A DNA stretch of 64,000 nt from Pseudomonas viridiflava (GTDB lineage Bacteria; Pseudomonadota; Gammaproteobacteria; Pseudomonadales; Pseudomonadaceae): the NCBI RefSeq assembly GCF_900582195.1, contig NZ_UTHA01000297.1, positions 1 through 64,000 of the forward strand, written 5' to 3'. The position numbers and the translations under genes are program-made. The notes below the pieces were generated by a model. The model searched no databases and was not told the DNA's origin. It saw only the letters and a program-made list of their open reading frames with translations. Below are positions 18,264 to 28,156 of this stretch, piece by piece; the stretch's first letter is position 1; every line of letters begins with the position of its first letter.

Positions 18264-19337
18264 ATGTCCGCCATCACCACAGACCTGCCCGCCCTCGCCC
18301 AATCGATCAAGGATTGGGGCCGCGAGCTGGGCTTTCAGCAAGTCGGCATCAGCGGTCTGGATCTGGCCGAGCATGAGCAGCACCTCGCACGCTGGCTCGA
18401 GGCCGGCTACCACGGCGAAATGGACTACATGGGCGCCCATGGCAGCAAACGCTCGCACCCCGAAGAACTGGTGCCGGGCACTTTGCGCGTGGTCTCGCTG
18501 CGCATGGACTACCTGCCCGGCGACACACAAATGGCGCAAATGCTCGCGCAACCGGAAAAAGCCTACGTGTCGCGTTATGCCTTGGGCCGCGATTACCACA
18601 AATTGATCCGTAAACGTGTACAGCAATTGGCCGACAAGATTCAGTCCGAGATCGGCCCGTTCGGTTTCCGTGCGTTTGTCGACAGCGCCCCGGTGCTGGA
18701 AAAGGCCATCGCCGAGCAGGCCGGATTAGGCTGGATCGGCAAAAACACGCTGGTGCTGAATCGCAAGGCCGGCAGTTATTTCTTTCTCAGCGAACTGTTC
18801 GTCGATCTGCCGTTACCGGTGGACGAGCCGCACAGCACAGAACATTGCGGTCGCTGCACGGCGTGCCTCGACATCTGCCCGACCAACGCCTTCGTCGGCC
18901 CGTATGTGCTGGACGCCCGGCGTTGCATCTCCTATCTGACCATCGAGCTGAAAACCGCTATCCCCGAGGATCTGCGACCGCTGATTGGCAATCGCGTGTT
19001 CGGCTGCGATGACTGCCAGATCTGCTGCCCGTGGAACCGCTTCGCCAAACCTTCCGCGGAAAGCGATTTCAAGCCACGGCACAACCTCGACAACGCCGAG
19101 TTGGCCGAGTTGTTTTTGTGGGATGAGGAGAAGTTCTTGAGCAGTACTGAAGGTTCGCCGTTGCGGCGGGCGGGATATGAGCGCTGGTTGAGGAATCTGG
19201 CGGTGGGGCTGGGCAATGCGCCCTCAACGATTCCGGTGCTGGAAGCGCTGAAGGCGCGACGGGATTATCCGTCAGAGTTGGTTAAAGAACACGTGGAGTG
19301 GGCGCTTGAACAGCACTCCAGACCTTCACACCCATAA
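18264..19337 (+). CDS. queG: Epoxyqueuosine reductase
   Basis: A 357-residue cobalamin- and iron-sulfur-dependent enzyme for the last step of queuosine synthesis, reducing epoxyqueuosine in tRNA. Two 4Fe-4S motifs are intact: C195, C198, C201, C205 (CGRCTACLDICP) and C248, C251, C254, C255. Start MSAITTD fits the family N-terminus although its ribosome site is weak. It diverges from nnr, and its stop is only 25 bases from the convergent RHS gene, where the accessory segment begins. Confidence 0.95.
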   Translation: MSAITTDLPALAQSIKDWGRELGFQQVGISGLDLAEHEQHLARWLEAGYHGEMDYMGAHGSKRSHPEELVPGTLRVVSLRMDYLPGDTQMAQMLAQPEKAYVSRYALGRDYHKLIRKRVQQLADKIQSEIGPFGFRAFVDSAPVLEKAIAEQAGLGWIGKNTLVLNRKAGSYFFLSELFVDLPLPVDEPHSTEHCGRCTACLDICPTNAFVGPYVLDARRCISYLTIELKTAIPEDLRPLIGNRVFGCDDCQICCPWNRFAKPSAESDFKPRHNLDNAELAELFLWDEEKFLSSTEGSPLRRAGYERWLRNLAVGLGNAPSTIPVLEALKARRDYPSELVKEHVEWALEQHSRPSHP

Positions 19338-19362
19338 CGGGCAGGCGAAGTATTCAGAGTGC

Positions 19363-22300
19363 TCATGTGCGCGTTGTAACCATATTTTTCGCCGATCTCA
19401 TTATTGCGCTGGTCTCTCCGTCGGTCCAATGGCCGCCCGCCCGCAGGACTCTGCAAACTCTCTGTTTACTGTCCTCCAGAAGATAAATACGCTCCCCACG
19501 TCCTTTCGAGGCCGTAAAAAAAACATGCGTTACTTTTCTTCCGTCACCGGCTGGGCCGAATTCCTCGTAATACATCCTGGACCTCCTGGCTGCCTGTACG
19601 GGGGACATATCGCTTTCCACGAGCTGGAAGAATTCGTCGGCCATCGTCTTATGAGTGGCATAGACGTAGTCTTCTGCATCGGGCCTGATTAATTGCCAAG
19701 GCCTCTCCGCCGCTTCCTCCACGGGCGCATTCGCTCTACTTGCATTTTGCCTCGCGCGTCCTCCCCCCCTAAGCCTTCGTGCTGCTCTGGCTGCGTCGTC
19801 TTTATTAGGGCTGAGGCCTTTGCTAAAAGCTGAAGCCATCTTCCTGCCCGCATTCACAGCCGCTTTTGCACCCGCCGCCAAACCTGCACCGAGCGAAGCC
19901 AGCCCAAGCCCGAAACTGATCCAGCCCAAGATCTCACCGGCCTGAGAATCCGGTGCCAGCTCATTGACCACCTCGCTGGCGATACCGGCCAAGCCCGAAG
20001 TCACGGCCAGCCCCAACGCCGCCACTGCCCATGGCGTCGCCGCGCCCATCGTCAAGACGCTGGCAACAATCCCGAGAATACTGAGTCCGATGCCGAGGAT
20101 CGATTGCCAGGACATATGTCCGGTAGGATCGACACGATTGACAGGGTCGCCCAAGCAATAACTGTAGGCATTCAATCCGCCCGCGCCGAACGGACTCATG
20201 CTGTCGGGGGCGAGAAAACGCATCAGTGTCGGACTATAGGCCCTGTAACCGTTACCCAGAAGATACAACCCGGTCACCGGATCCAGCTGCTCGCCGTTGA
20301 ACCCTGCCAGGCTGAACAATCCACCTTCGGCAGGGCGATGCCCGTAAGGGCTGTAGGCGCAATCGGTGAGCTGTTCCTTGCCCAGCGTTGTCAGCACGCT
20401 TTGTTGCTGATCGGTACCAAATAGCTGCGCACCGGCGTTCGAACCGAGTTGCTGTTGCCCTACAAGCGCTCCACCGTGACGCACAATACTGGACGAATTT
20501 TCACCACTCACCTCATGGGCGACCCGACCTGCATGGTAGTAACGCTGCGTCGTTACCTTATCGGGTTGCGACAGTTCAACCAGGTCGTCGAAACCGTCGT
20601 AATGGTAGCCACGAATGACTGCCCCCCCTGCGCCGGACAACTGCTCAAGACGTCCGAACGCGTCATAGGCCAGGGTTCGCGCCTGGTCGTCCTTGATCAT
20701 CCTGCCGTTGGCGTCGTATTCCAGCGACACTGGCGGCGGATAGTCGACATGGGAATGCTGGACTGCGCTGAGCTGTACAGGATCAGGATTGTCATAACTG
20801 AAGGTGGTCAGATTCACACCCAGCGGGAACTTCGTCTGCACAGTAAGAATGTTGTCCAGCGCATCGAAGGTAAACGTCTGCTGGATAATTTCCTTGCCAT
20901 ACGGATCGCGGGGCTTTTGGCTGCCGGCACAGTCGTACTGGATCAGACGCCCGCGCACGTCGTAGGTGAATTGCTCATCGCGCAATAGTTGCGTGCCACG
21001 CCTGGACACTTTCTTCGCCAGTTTGCCAGCAAGCGTGTAAGTCGACTCCAGCGTCTGATCAGGCTGCCCCTGAATCTCGAAGGTACGGCGGGTTTCACGA
21101 CCGATATCGTCATAGGCAAACCGGGTGATCATCTGCCGTTTGATCGACGTGTCTTCGGTTTTCGTCCATTCCAGCATCCCCGTCCGGGTGTCGTAGTGGA
21201 ATTCGGTTTTCACCGAGCCCTGCGAGGTGGACAGCAGGCGGCCGTGCTTGTCGTATTCGGATCTGCTTTCGGCTCCGAGCACATCGACCTGGGTGACCGG
21301 TCGCCCCTGCAGGGACCAGGTCCTGGACGCGGCTTTCGTGATAGCGCCAAAGGTCGTCGTCTCGGATTTGAGGCGTCCGGAAGGGTAATAGGTAAAACTT
21401 CGTTCCCTGCCGTTTTCGGTACAGCTCGAGGGATTGCCACTGACAGGATCGTAAGTCATGGTCGTGACCAGCTCCCCTGCCTTGCGCTGCGTCAGCAAAC
21501 CGCCCAGATCACGCAAGTAAGTGAATTCGGTTTTTTTGCCATCAGCACTCTTGTACCACTGTGGCTGAGTGAAGCCCGCTTCATAACCAGCCTCGGACTG
21601 TCGTCCGCCCACGGTACTTTGTATCAAACGACCCAAACCATCATACGTTTGCTGTCCCAACACTTTGTCACCGACCTTGATCCCGATCGACAGCCCTTCA
21701 TCGCTATGCTCGGCATAGTCGGTCACGACCTCACTGGCGTCGGGCAGGACACTGCGGATTATCCGGTCAAAAACGTCGTACTCATATCGAGTGGTATTGC
21801 CGACCGGATCTGTCTTGCTGGTGGTGCGCCCGTACCCGTCATAGGTGTAAACGGTTTTGCCCAGACTCTTGTTCTTCAGATTGAAGCTTTCGACACTGAG
21901 CGGTTTACCGAACTCATTGACGAGGGTAAGTGTCTTGCCCATCCCCTCGAGCCAATCGGTTTGCTGGCGAAGCACCGGATCCGCCTCGCTGTGTTCGATA
22001 AGCCCATCGGCACGCAGCGTTTTGCTGACCTGGCCCCAGGAATCGAATTCGTAGCGGGTGCTGACGGGATAAGGCTTGCCATCATGCCAATCCGTCAGCG
22101 TCACTTGCACCTTGTGACCGACCGAATCATGCAGGGCAGAATAAAGCGTGCGGGTCTGAATGAGCCCGTCCTTGTCTGGATGGTCGCAGTCCTTTTCCTG
22201 AACGTTGATCACCCGCTCCAGGCCGTCATAGGTGATCCGTTGTTCGCCGCCGGCGGGATCGGTGGTCACCATCGTCGCCGGTTGCTGTTTACTGGCGGCC

Positions 22301-24132
22301 AGATAAGCCCACTGGGTAGCGGCCGCATAAGGGGTACCGGAAGCAACCGTTTTGCGCACTGCCCGGCCGATTGCATCGTATTCATGTTCGATGTGCTCGC
22401 CATCGACTCCGACCTCTGACACCGGTAAGCCGGTAAGCGTCGAAAGCACCTTCTCACTGGCCTGTAGCGCACCGTCAAATCCGCGTGTGCTGGACTTGAC
22501 CCGCAACCTGTCATCCTCAAGTTCATAGGAAAACTCGGTAGCGGTTTTTTTATCATTCAGGAGGATACTTTGCTCTTTCATGGCCCCGTGCTTGAGTGGG
22601 TCCTTGGGCGTATCCAGGTAACTGCGTTCGGTTTTCGAACGTAATACCTCAATGCCTTCCACGACTTCGAAAAAGCGCTCCTCAACCAGTAACACGGATG
22701 CCAGTTCTGCCCCTTCCAACGCAGTGAGCAGGGCATAGTCGTAGTACGTGACAGTCGAAGTTCCACCCGACGCGGCAGCGGTAACCGTTCTCTTTTTCGG
22801 GAATCTGGAGAACCCCAGCGGATCCTCTGGACAGTTGTCGCCACCGTTAGCCGGATAGAACTCCGTCGATGTCGTCAGCCCGCTCGGATCTACTTGCTTG
22901 AGCAAGTTGCCTTCGGCATCAAACTCGGTGACGGTGGTTTCCACACGCTTCTGCTGGGTGCGCCGATCAAGGTAAGTCACCGTCTGGATTTTCGGCAGGC
23001 GGAATTGCGCCAACTGCTCATTGAAGGGCTTGGCGACGGAACAGTGATACTCCATGGCAGTTACGATCTGGGCATCGCCACAGGTTGTATCTTCAGCCAC
23101 CAACAGATGGAACTTGTTGTAGGTGCGTTTAATGCGGGTATGTACTTTGCCGCTTATCAACAACTTCTCGTCCGAGGTGTAGACATAGTTGCCGGGCGCC
23201 AGATAAAGAGGATCCAGGTCATTGTCCTTGGCCGGGAGGAGGCCCTGCCCAAGAAAGTTATGGTCTGAGTACGTGTATGTCTTGCAGAGTCTGGGCTGGC
23301 CGCGCCCAGGGTAGGTATCGTGAGCGATCACAAATGGCAGTGTCCGTTCCACACCATTTTCGAAACTATGACCTTGCCGCTTGTAGCGAATGATTTCTAC
23401 GCCGCGCAATGGATTAACGACGCGGTGCAAATAGCTGGCCTCGTCGATGATTTCATATTCCAGCTCCCAACCTTTACCGACCGGAAGTTCGATCGCCGTT
23501 ACCCGGGCGTTTTTCAAGATCAACTTGTAGTCGACGCTGGACGAGGTCTCGGGATGCCGGGTCAATGTCACCTGACCTGCATTACGGGTGATTTTCAGCA
23601 GGCAGCGTTTGGCATCACGGACTTCGGCCAATCTGGGAAACTGGTTGAACAGCTCGTGCTTCAACGCAATGCTCACACCGTTCGCCGCGATTATTTTTTC
23701 CGCTACGGCGACCTGAGTACCTGCCAGCACTTTGAGCAGTTCACGCCGACCATCCTTGTATCGAACTTCATAGCGTCCTGCTCCGGTCACCAACACCTTC
23801 GCCGTTTGCAGCTTCATTTCCTTGAACTTCAGACCGGTGGAAGTTTCAACAGCCTTGTAACGCTCGCCATTGGACAGCGTCATGACTTTACTGCGCAAAT
23901 CGTAGTTTGTCAGGGTCAAAGACCAGCCAATACCGAAACCGACATCTGCCTGATTGAGCGGATTAAAACCCAGTGAAAGTGCAAATTCAGGACCATTGAG
24001 ATCCGCCGAGTGTAACTTCCCCAATGAAAACGAGCATGTGTACATGCCCGTGCGCGGATCAACACCTCCGGAAACAAATTCGCCGAAGTTGAAAGCGTTT
24101 GATTGAACAGCGGAAGATAAATTACTTGCCAT
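19363..24132 (-). CDS. RHS/YD-repeat polymorphic toxin-like protein
   Basis: A 1589-residue protein with many YD/RHS repeats (YDGLGRL, YDANGRM, YDAFGRLEQLSG) that should form a hollow beta shell. The RHS core ends with YLLGNGYRAYSPTLMRFLAPD and the boundary motif DPTG at residues 1335-1338. The 251 residues after it are variable: a hydrophobic stretch (about 1343-1420), a basic linker, then a globular tip that I cannot assign. There is no signal peptide and no PAAR domain at the N-terminus, so the export route is unknown. No immunity gene lies downstream. A good AAAGGAC site precedes ATG 24132. A Tc-toxin C-component-like role is possible. Confidence 0.85.
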   Translation of the reverse strand: MASNLSSAVQSNAFNFGEFVSGGVDPRTGMYTCSFSLGKLHSADLNGPEFALSLGFNPLNQADVGFGIGWSLTLTNYDLRSKVMTLSNGERYKAVETSTGLKFKEMKLQTAKVLVTGAGRYEVRYKDGRRELLKVLAGTQVAVAEKIIAANGVSIALKHELFNQFPRLAEVRDAKRCLLKITRNAGQVTLTRHPETSSSVDYKLILKNARVTAIELPVGKGWELEYEIIDEASYLHRVVNPLRGVEIIRYKRQGHSFENGVERTLPFVIAHDTYPGRGQPRLCKTYTYSDHNFLGQGLLPAKDNDLDPLYLAPGNYVYTSDEKLLISGKVHTRIKRTYNKFHLLVAEDTTCGDAQIVTAMEYHCSVAKPFNEQLAQFRLPKIQTVTYLDRRTQQKRVETTVTEFDAEGNLLKQVDPSGLTTSTEFYPANGGDNCPEDPLGFSRFPKKRTVTAAASGGTSTVTYYDYALLTALEGAELASVLLVEERFFEVVEGIEVLRSKTERSYLDTPKDPLKHGAMKEQSILLNDKKTATEFSYELEDDRLRVKSSTRGFDGALQASEKVLSTLTGLPVSEVGVDGEHIEHEYDAIGRAVRKTVASGTPYAAATQWAYLAASKQQPATMVTTDPAGGEQRITYDGLERVINVQEKDCDHPDKDGLIQTRTLYSALHDSVGHKVQVTLTDWHDGKPYPVSTRYEFDSWGQVSKTLRADGLIEHSEADPVLRQQTDWLEGMGKTLTLVNEFGKPLSVESFNLKNKSLGKTVYTYDGYGRTTSKTDPVGNTTRYEYDVFDRIIRSVLPDASEVVTDYAEHSDEGLSIGIKVGDKVLGQQTYDGLGRLIQSTVGGRQSEAGYEAGFTQPQWYKSADGKKTEFTYLRDLGGLLTQRKAGELVTTMTYDPVSGNPSSCTENGRERSFTYYPSGRLKSETTTFGAITKAASRTWSLQGRPVTQVDVLGAESRSEYDKHGRLLSTSQGSVKTEFHYDTRTGMLEWTKTEDTSIKRQMITRFAYDDIGRETRRTFEIQGQPDQTLESTYTLAGKLAKKVSRRGTQLLRDEQFTYDVRGRLIQYDCAGSQKPRDPYGKEIIQQTFTFDALDNILTVQTKFPLGVNLTTFSYDNPDPVQLSAVQHSHVDYPPPVSLEYDANGRMIKDDQARTLAYDAFGRLEQLSGAGGAVIRGYHYDGFDDLVELSQPDKVTTQRYYHAGRVAHEVSGENSSSIVRHGGALVGQQQLGSNAGAQLFGTDQQQSVLTTLGKEQLTDCAYSPYGHRPAEGGLFSLAGFNGEQLDPVTGLYLLGNGYRAYSPTLMRFLAPDSMSPFGAGGLNAYSYCLGDPVNRVDPTGHMSWQSILGIGLSILGIVASVLTMGAATPWAVAALGLAVTSGLAGIASEVVNELAPDSQAGEILGWISFGLGLASLGAGLAAGAKAAVNAGRKMASAFSKGLSPNKDDAARAARRLRGGGRARQNASRANAPVEEAAERPWQLIRPDAEDYVYATHKTMADEFFQLVESDMSPVQAARRSRMYYEEFGPAGDGRKVTHVFFTASKGRGERIYLLEDSKQRVCRVLRAGGHWTDGETSAIMRSAKNMVTTRT

Positions 24133-24213
24133 TGAAAAACGTCCTTTTATTCCAGGATCCAGATACTGACTAGCTCAATTGGCCAGCAAACACCCACTGA
24201 CCAAATCATGAAA

Positions 24214-25200
24214 TCAGCCAAGCTGTTTCATTGACCGCTTGGACTCACTCAGAATAAAGGCGCGCTGCTCTTTATCACCTTCGATACAAAGCCTGTGTTC
24301 GGAACCAAACTCATCTATGACTGCAAACTCGAATGTACCTTCGCTTGCCCGCCCCACTTGCAGGTCAGCAGAAATATATTGAACAAGCGTCAACTGTCCG
24401 GGCACATTATTGATCGGCACTATCATGGTGCCGAGGGGACTGCGAAAGGTTGCTTTCAGGCCGTAAATAGGCGCCAGGTAGCCGTAAAAGTTTTTGCGCC
24501 CATCCCGCGTATCAGAAATGTTTCCGGAGGCATAGAACTGTACCGCATCTTCGGAATCATAAGGATCAAGTTTTACCTCACTACTGTACCAGTCAAGCAG
24601 GTGAATCTGCCGGCCCTCCGCGTGGAGCCCAATATGATGACATTGCACCCAGTCATATTGCGCCTTCTGCTGCTTCTGACCATATTCGCTGAACGTAAAG
24701 TTTTTTAGCGAATACTCTTTCGGCGGAACTGCCTCCAGCGTAACACTGCTGTCAAAGCCAATTCCGTTACTTCGCAACAACACACCATCCATAAGAATTT
24801 CGGCGGCCACTTCCATTATCCCGGGCCTGGTGGCCGAAACCCAAAACTGAAAAATCTGCACCGGATCAGAGTCGTCACTTAACCGATTGTGCATGGTACG
24901 GGGAACTTCGGTAACCCGCGGTGCACCACCCGACATTTCGTGAGCATAACGATTTTCCTGCAGCGATACACTCCAGTCACCCTCCAGAGGCCGCGCGCCG
25001 TTATAGGCGATCAACCGCAGCGATTGCAGTGCGGGATGTCCAAACAGTGACGCACCGTCGCCGTTGTTATCGATCCCGTGCAAAAGCACCAATACACGTA
25101 CCTGCATGCGCCCGTTGGCATAAAGCACCTTATGCTGGCCAGACCTTGTGGAGTCGAGTTTCACTTCGATACGGGAAATACCAACTTGCTCTTCAAACAT
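24214..25200 (-). CDS. Conserved hypothetical protein, paralogue 1 of the RHS-locus family
   Basis: A 328-residue protein of unknown function lying 81 bases upstream of the RHS gene on the same strand, so probably co-transcribed with it. It is homologous along its length to the products at 28157 and 30223: shared segments include LYANGRMQVRV, SNG...DSSVTLEA, a GLHAEGRQIHLLDW-type segment, and DEFGSEHRL near the end. No signal peptide, membrane helix or catalytic motif is visible; composition suggests beta-rich domains. It is the most divergent of the three and lacks the common LERG ending. Confidence 0.75.
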   Translation of the reverse strand: MFEEQVGISRIEVKLDSTRSGQHKVLYANGRMQVRVLVLLHGIDNNGDGASLFGHPALQSLRLIAYNGARPLEGDWSVSLQENRYAHEMSGGAPRVTEVPRTMHNRLSDDSDPVQIFQFWVSATRPGIMEVAAEILMDGVLLRSNGIGFDSSVTLEAVPPKEYSLKNFTFSEYGQKQQKAQYDWVQCHHIGLHAEGRQIHLLDWYSSEVKLDPYDSEDAVQFYASGNISDTRDGRKNFYGYLAPIYGLKATFRSPLGTMIVPINNVPGQLTLVQYISADLQVGRASEGTFEFAVIDEFGSEHRLCIEGDKEQRAFILSESKRSMKQLG

Positions 25201-25538
25201 TTGACAATACCTTGCTGATTAATAGATTCGCCATTTAAGGGCAAAGCAAAGTATTGAGGTGCTACTTAAATAAAAACAGTCGTGACATTCGACAAATTGT
25301 GAGGAAGTAATATTTTAACATCACCCTTAAAAAAACATACAAATGCTAATATATTGCAAAATCGCAGACTTCATTATGCGAACTTTAACAGCACTCTTCC
25401 GCCCCCATTGATTCCAGCGTTCGATGTCGTTCCTCCCTCCTGACTTCGATTGCGCAAAATCAGAAGGGAAGCCGCCGAGCAGTTTATTCTTGTCAGGTTA
25501 TGTTAGAAAAACCAAGGAGCCGTTACTTCCACCAACAT
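25201..25538. other. AT-rich intergenic region between LRR gene and paralogue 1
   Basis: 338 bases without a convincing gene. The part at about 25250-25390 is strikingly AT-rich compared with the surrounding genes (runs of A and T near 25320-25360), which suits a promoter region for the paralogue 1-RHS pair. No clean terminator or repeat was recognised. Confidence 0.5.
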
Positions 25539-27968
25539 TCAGTCACTGTCTGAACCCGTCGAGAACCCGCTCTCTGAGGATTCACTACCGGAGTCAGATT
25601 CGGAAATTACCTCCTCCGTCTGGATTTCCACCTTTCGATCCATACTGGAGCTTTCAAGATACTGACCAATCCGTTGCCTTGACGCGTCACTCAGCGGATT
25701 ATTCAATAAACCGATGAACAGATCCTGTGTATCCGGAATCTCGAACAATTCGCTTCCCACGTCGGCAATATTATTATCGTGCAATGCCACGACGCCCAGG
25801 TTCCTGAGTTTGTCTATACCTGAAGGAACGCTGGAAAGATTCGCGTTACTCAGCATCAATCCGGTTAAACCTGCCATATAGCCAACATGCGGAGTCACTG
25901 TCAGAGGGTTATTTGCCAGATTCAACCGGACGAGCGTTTCGATTCTGGACAAGCCTTCAGCTGTGACTTCGGATAGTTTCAGCGAACAGCCGTCCAGCGT
26001 AAGCTCGCTTAACTGGCGCATTTGAAATATCCCTGACGGGAACTCCTCCATTTTTATGCCAAAGACTCCCAAATATTGAACATTCGGAAAACTGTCAAGA
26101 AACGCCCCCATCCGTGCGACCGGTTCATTGGCGGTCAATATCAACTCTGTCACATATTCAAATCGGGTAGACAACCGCGGTAACTCACCCGAAAAATCGA
26201 CATAGTGAGAAAAATGATCGCTTCCCTCGCCCCACCTCGAAACCGACTTGCGCTGCCAGATATCTTGCAACTTTGCGCTGAACTGCTCGCGAGCCTGGCG
26301 TCGTTCGGCCGGTGTCGGCGCGCCTTCTGGTTCCGCCGCCTGCATATGAGGTGGCGCCCCCTCGGCAGTCCATATCGCCAACTCATCACGCAACGTCGCA
26401 AGCTCTGTTTCAAGGCGAAACAAAACGTCTGATGGATCACTCTTCAAACGCTCTTTGATAAATGCCGTCACTTCCTCATCTGGAAGATGCGGATAAAGAT
26501 CACGGACACGCTCTACAACGGATTTTGGCGATACCGGGTTGTTGTCACCTCCCCCTCGCAAGTGCCCCGTTTGCCAATATCGTGCGATGGCAGGATCGGC
26601 GGTAACCGGAAGCGGCGTCAGCCCCAGCCATTCGTTCACGACCTGGTGCGACGGCAACGGTTGTGCACGGATCAGCTGTTGCAGTGCCGTCCCACCAACT
26701 TCTGTCACACCCAGCAACTGGCGATGCTCGGGCAACAACAGAAACCACAGGATTGAATACAGATCCTTCGAGTCCTGAGGTAATTGGGCGTCGCTGCTTT
26801 GGATGACATAGCCATCATCCTCACGAATGAGTATGTGACGAAACGGCGATCGAGCGTCACCGATCGCGCCCAGGACCTCCCCGTCCATCGCCCCCTGGCG
26901 AATTTCGATACGAATCTGCTGCGGCCAGTTCGCGAGATTTCCGAGCATATGCAGCGCCAACCGATCACTGTCCGGGTTGGAAATCGCCTCTAGATAAATG
27001 CCTTCTGCGGCCCTCGCCAGGCGAATGTCTCGCAGCGCCACCAGTGCCTCTTTCGCTACTCGCTGAGGCATGCCTGGCTGGTTGTGTATATGCAAACGCT
27101 CGGCAGCGCTCGTATCGCGCCATATCGCCAGCGCAGCCGTTTTCGGTAGATTTGGAAATACCCGACGCAGCCGCAAAGTGTTTTCATCGCAATCGGATTC
27201 AAATGCATCTTCCAGATCCTTGAACCGTGTAAACCGCTCAGGTTCGGCTCCGCGTCCCTGCGCCTGAAGCTCTCGATCAAGTTCGAATCGCCTGATGGTG
27301 TCCTCCAGTAAAAAAGGCGCAGGACGATCGTTAACGAGCACATCGCGCAGCAGTGATTCATTGACCCCGCTCACTGCCAGCATACGGTCAACCATGACGT
27401 CGGAAAAATGCGCCACGGAACGGCCCATTCGACGAAAAAGTTGTGCGGTTTGTACTGACTTTGAATCAGTGAAGGTGGCGACATCGCTGTCCACCAGAGT
27501 CCAGAATCGGCCCTCGCTGTCCCACTTCACCAGCGGCCCGGAGGGATTGAGTTCATTGGCCAGTGTGACGCGAAACAGGCCACTCCCGGCGTCCGGGACC
27601 ACTTGCACGATATGATCATCTGCTACAGCGACATACTGACGCTGCTTCACCACCCGGATGCCCTGCGCACCGGCCTTGGCAAGGCTTTTGGGTGTGGGTA
27701 TCCAGTAATCTGCCAGTGAGTGCTTCGCGGCATGATTCGCGAATCCATCGGTGGCGGAGGACATCGGGCTCACGCTGACCTTTATCGCGGCCGCCGCTGC
27801 GATCGAGTCAGGCCCGAGGAAAGGATGCAAGGGCTCCAGGCCACGCGGAATGGGCGGAGACGGCGTTGCTGAAGAGGCTGGCGGTGGCCGATGAATACCG
27901 TCTACGCTGAAATCGGTTTTTTTGGTTGGGGCCGGTACAGGTTTGAACTTTGGCGATTTGCCAGTCAT
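25539..27968 (-). CDS. Leucine-rich-repeat protein, NEL-effector-like but without ligase domain
   Basis: An 809-residue protein. A proline-rich start (1-55) leads to a long region whose middle (IYLEAISNPDSDRLALHML ... DLYSILWFLLLPEH) resembles the part preceding the repeats in Pseudomonas LRR proteins with a C-terminal NEL ubiquitin ligase. About five LRR units occupy roughly residues 650-760 (LVRLNLANNPLT, LTGLMLSNANLS, LGVVALHDNNIA). The protein then stops with a serine/aspartate-rich acidic tail (about 785-809). The NEL catalytic domain and its cysteine motif are absent. GAGGA precedes ATG 27968. Function is inferred only from resemblance. Confidence 0.75.
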   Translation of the reverse strand: MTGKSPKFKPVPAPTKKTDFSVDGIHRPPPASSATPSPPIPRGLEPLHPFLGPDSIAAAAAIKVSVSPMSSATDGFANHAAKHSLADYWIPTPKSLAKAGAQGIRVVKQRQYVAVADDHIVQVVPDAGSGLFRVTLANELNPSGPLVKWDSEGRFWTLVDSDVATFTDSKSVQTAQLFRRMGRSVAHFSDVMVDRMLAVSGVNESLLRDVLVNDRPAPFLLEDTIRRFELDRELQAQGRGAEPERFTRFKDLEDAFESDCDENTLRLRRVFPNLPKTAALAIWRDTSAAERLHIHNQPGMPQRVAKEALVALRDIRLARAAEGIYLEAISNPDSDRLALHMLGNLANWPQQIRIEIRQGAMDGEVLGAIGDARSPFRHILIREDDGYVIQSSDAQLPQDSKDLYSILWFLLLPEHRQLLGVTEVGGTALQQLIRAQPLPSHQVVNEWLGLTPLPVTADPAIARYWQTGHLRGGGDNNPVSPKSVVERVRDLYPHLPDEEVTAFIKERLKSDPSDVLFRLETELATLRDELAIWTAEGAPPHMQAAEPEGAPTPAERRQAREQFSAKLQDIWQRKSVSRWGEGSDHFSHYVDFSGELPRLSTRFEYVTELILTANEPVARMGAFLDSFPNVQYLGVFGIKMEEFPSGIFQMRQLSELTLDGCSLKLSEVTAEGLSRIETLVRLNLANNPLTVTPHVGYMAGLTGLMLSNANLSSVPSGIDKLRNLGVVALHDNNIADVGSELFEIPDTQDLFIGLLNNPLSDASRQRIGQYLESSSMDRKVEIQTEEVISESDSGSESSESGFSTGSDSD

Positions 27969-28156
27969 GACGACTCATCCTCGAAATGTGGTTGTGTTGA
28001 CCCCCGCGCAATTCAAGGGCCAACACTCGATATAAGTAAAAGCACTTCGAATGCGATTACCTGATAATTGAACACCACAGCTTATCGGTAGTTGCCACAG
28101 CAAAAAGCATATACATCTACTACATTCACCGAAACTGCATCAGTGAAATGTGATTC

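Noticed and set aside
20989..22419. 476-codon plus-strand frame opposite the RHS gene, considered as a possible immunity gene
   Set aside because: It has no plausible domain and lies fully antisense to the conserved RHS repeat region; an immunity gene would be expected beyond the tip.
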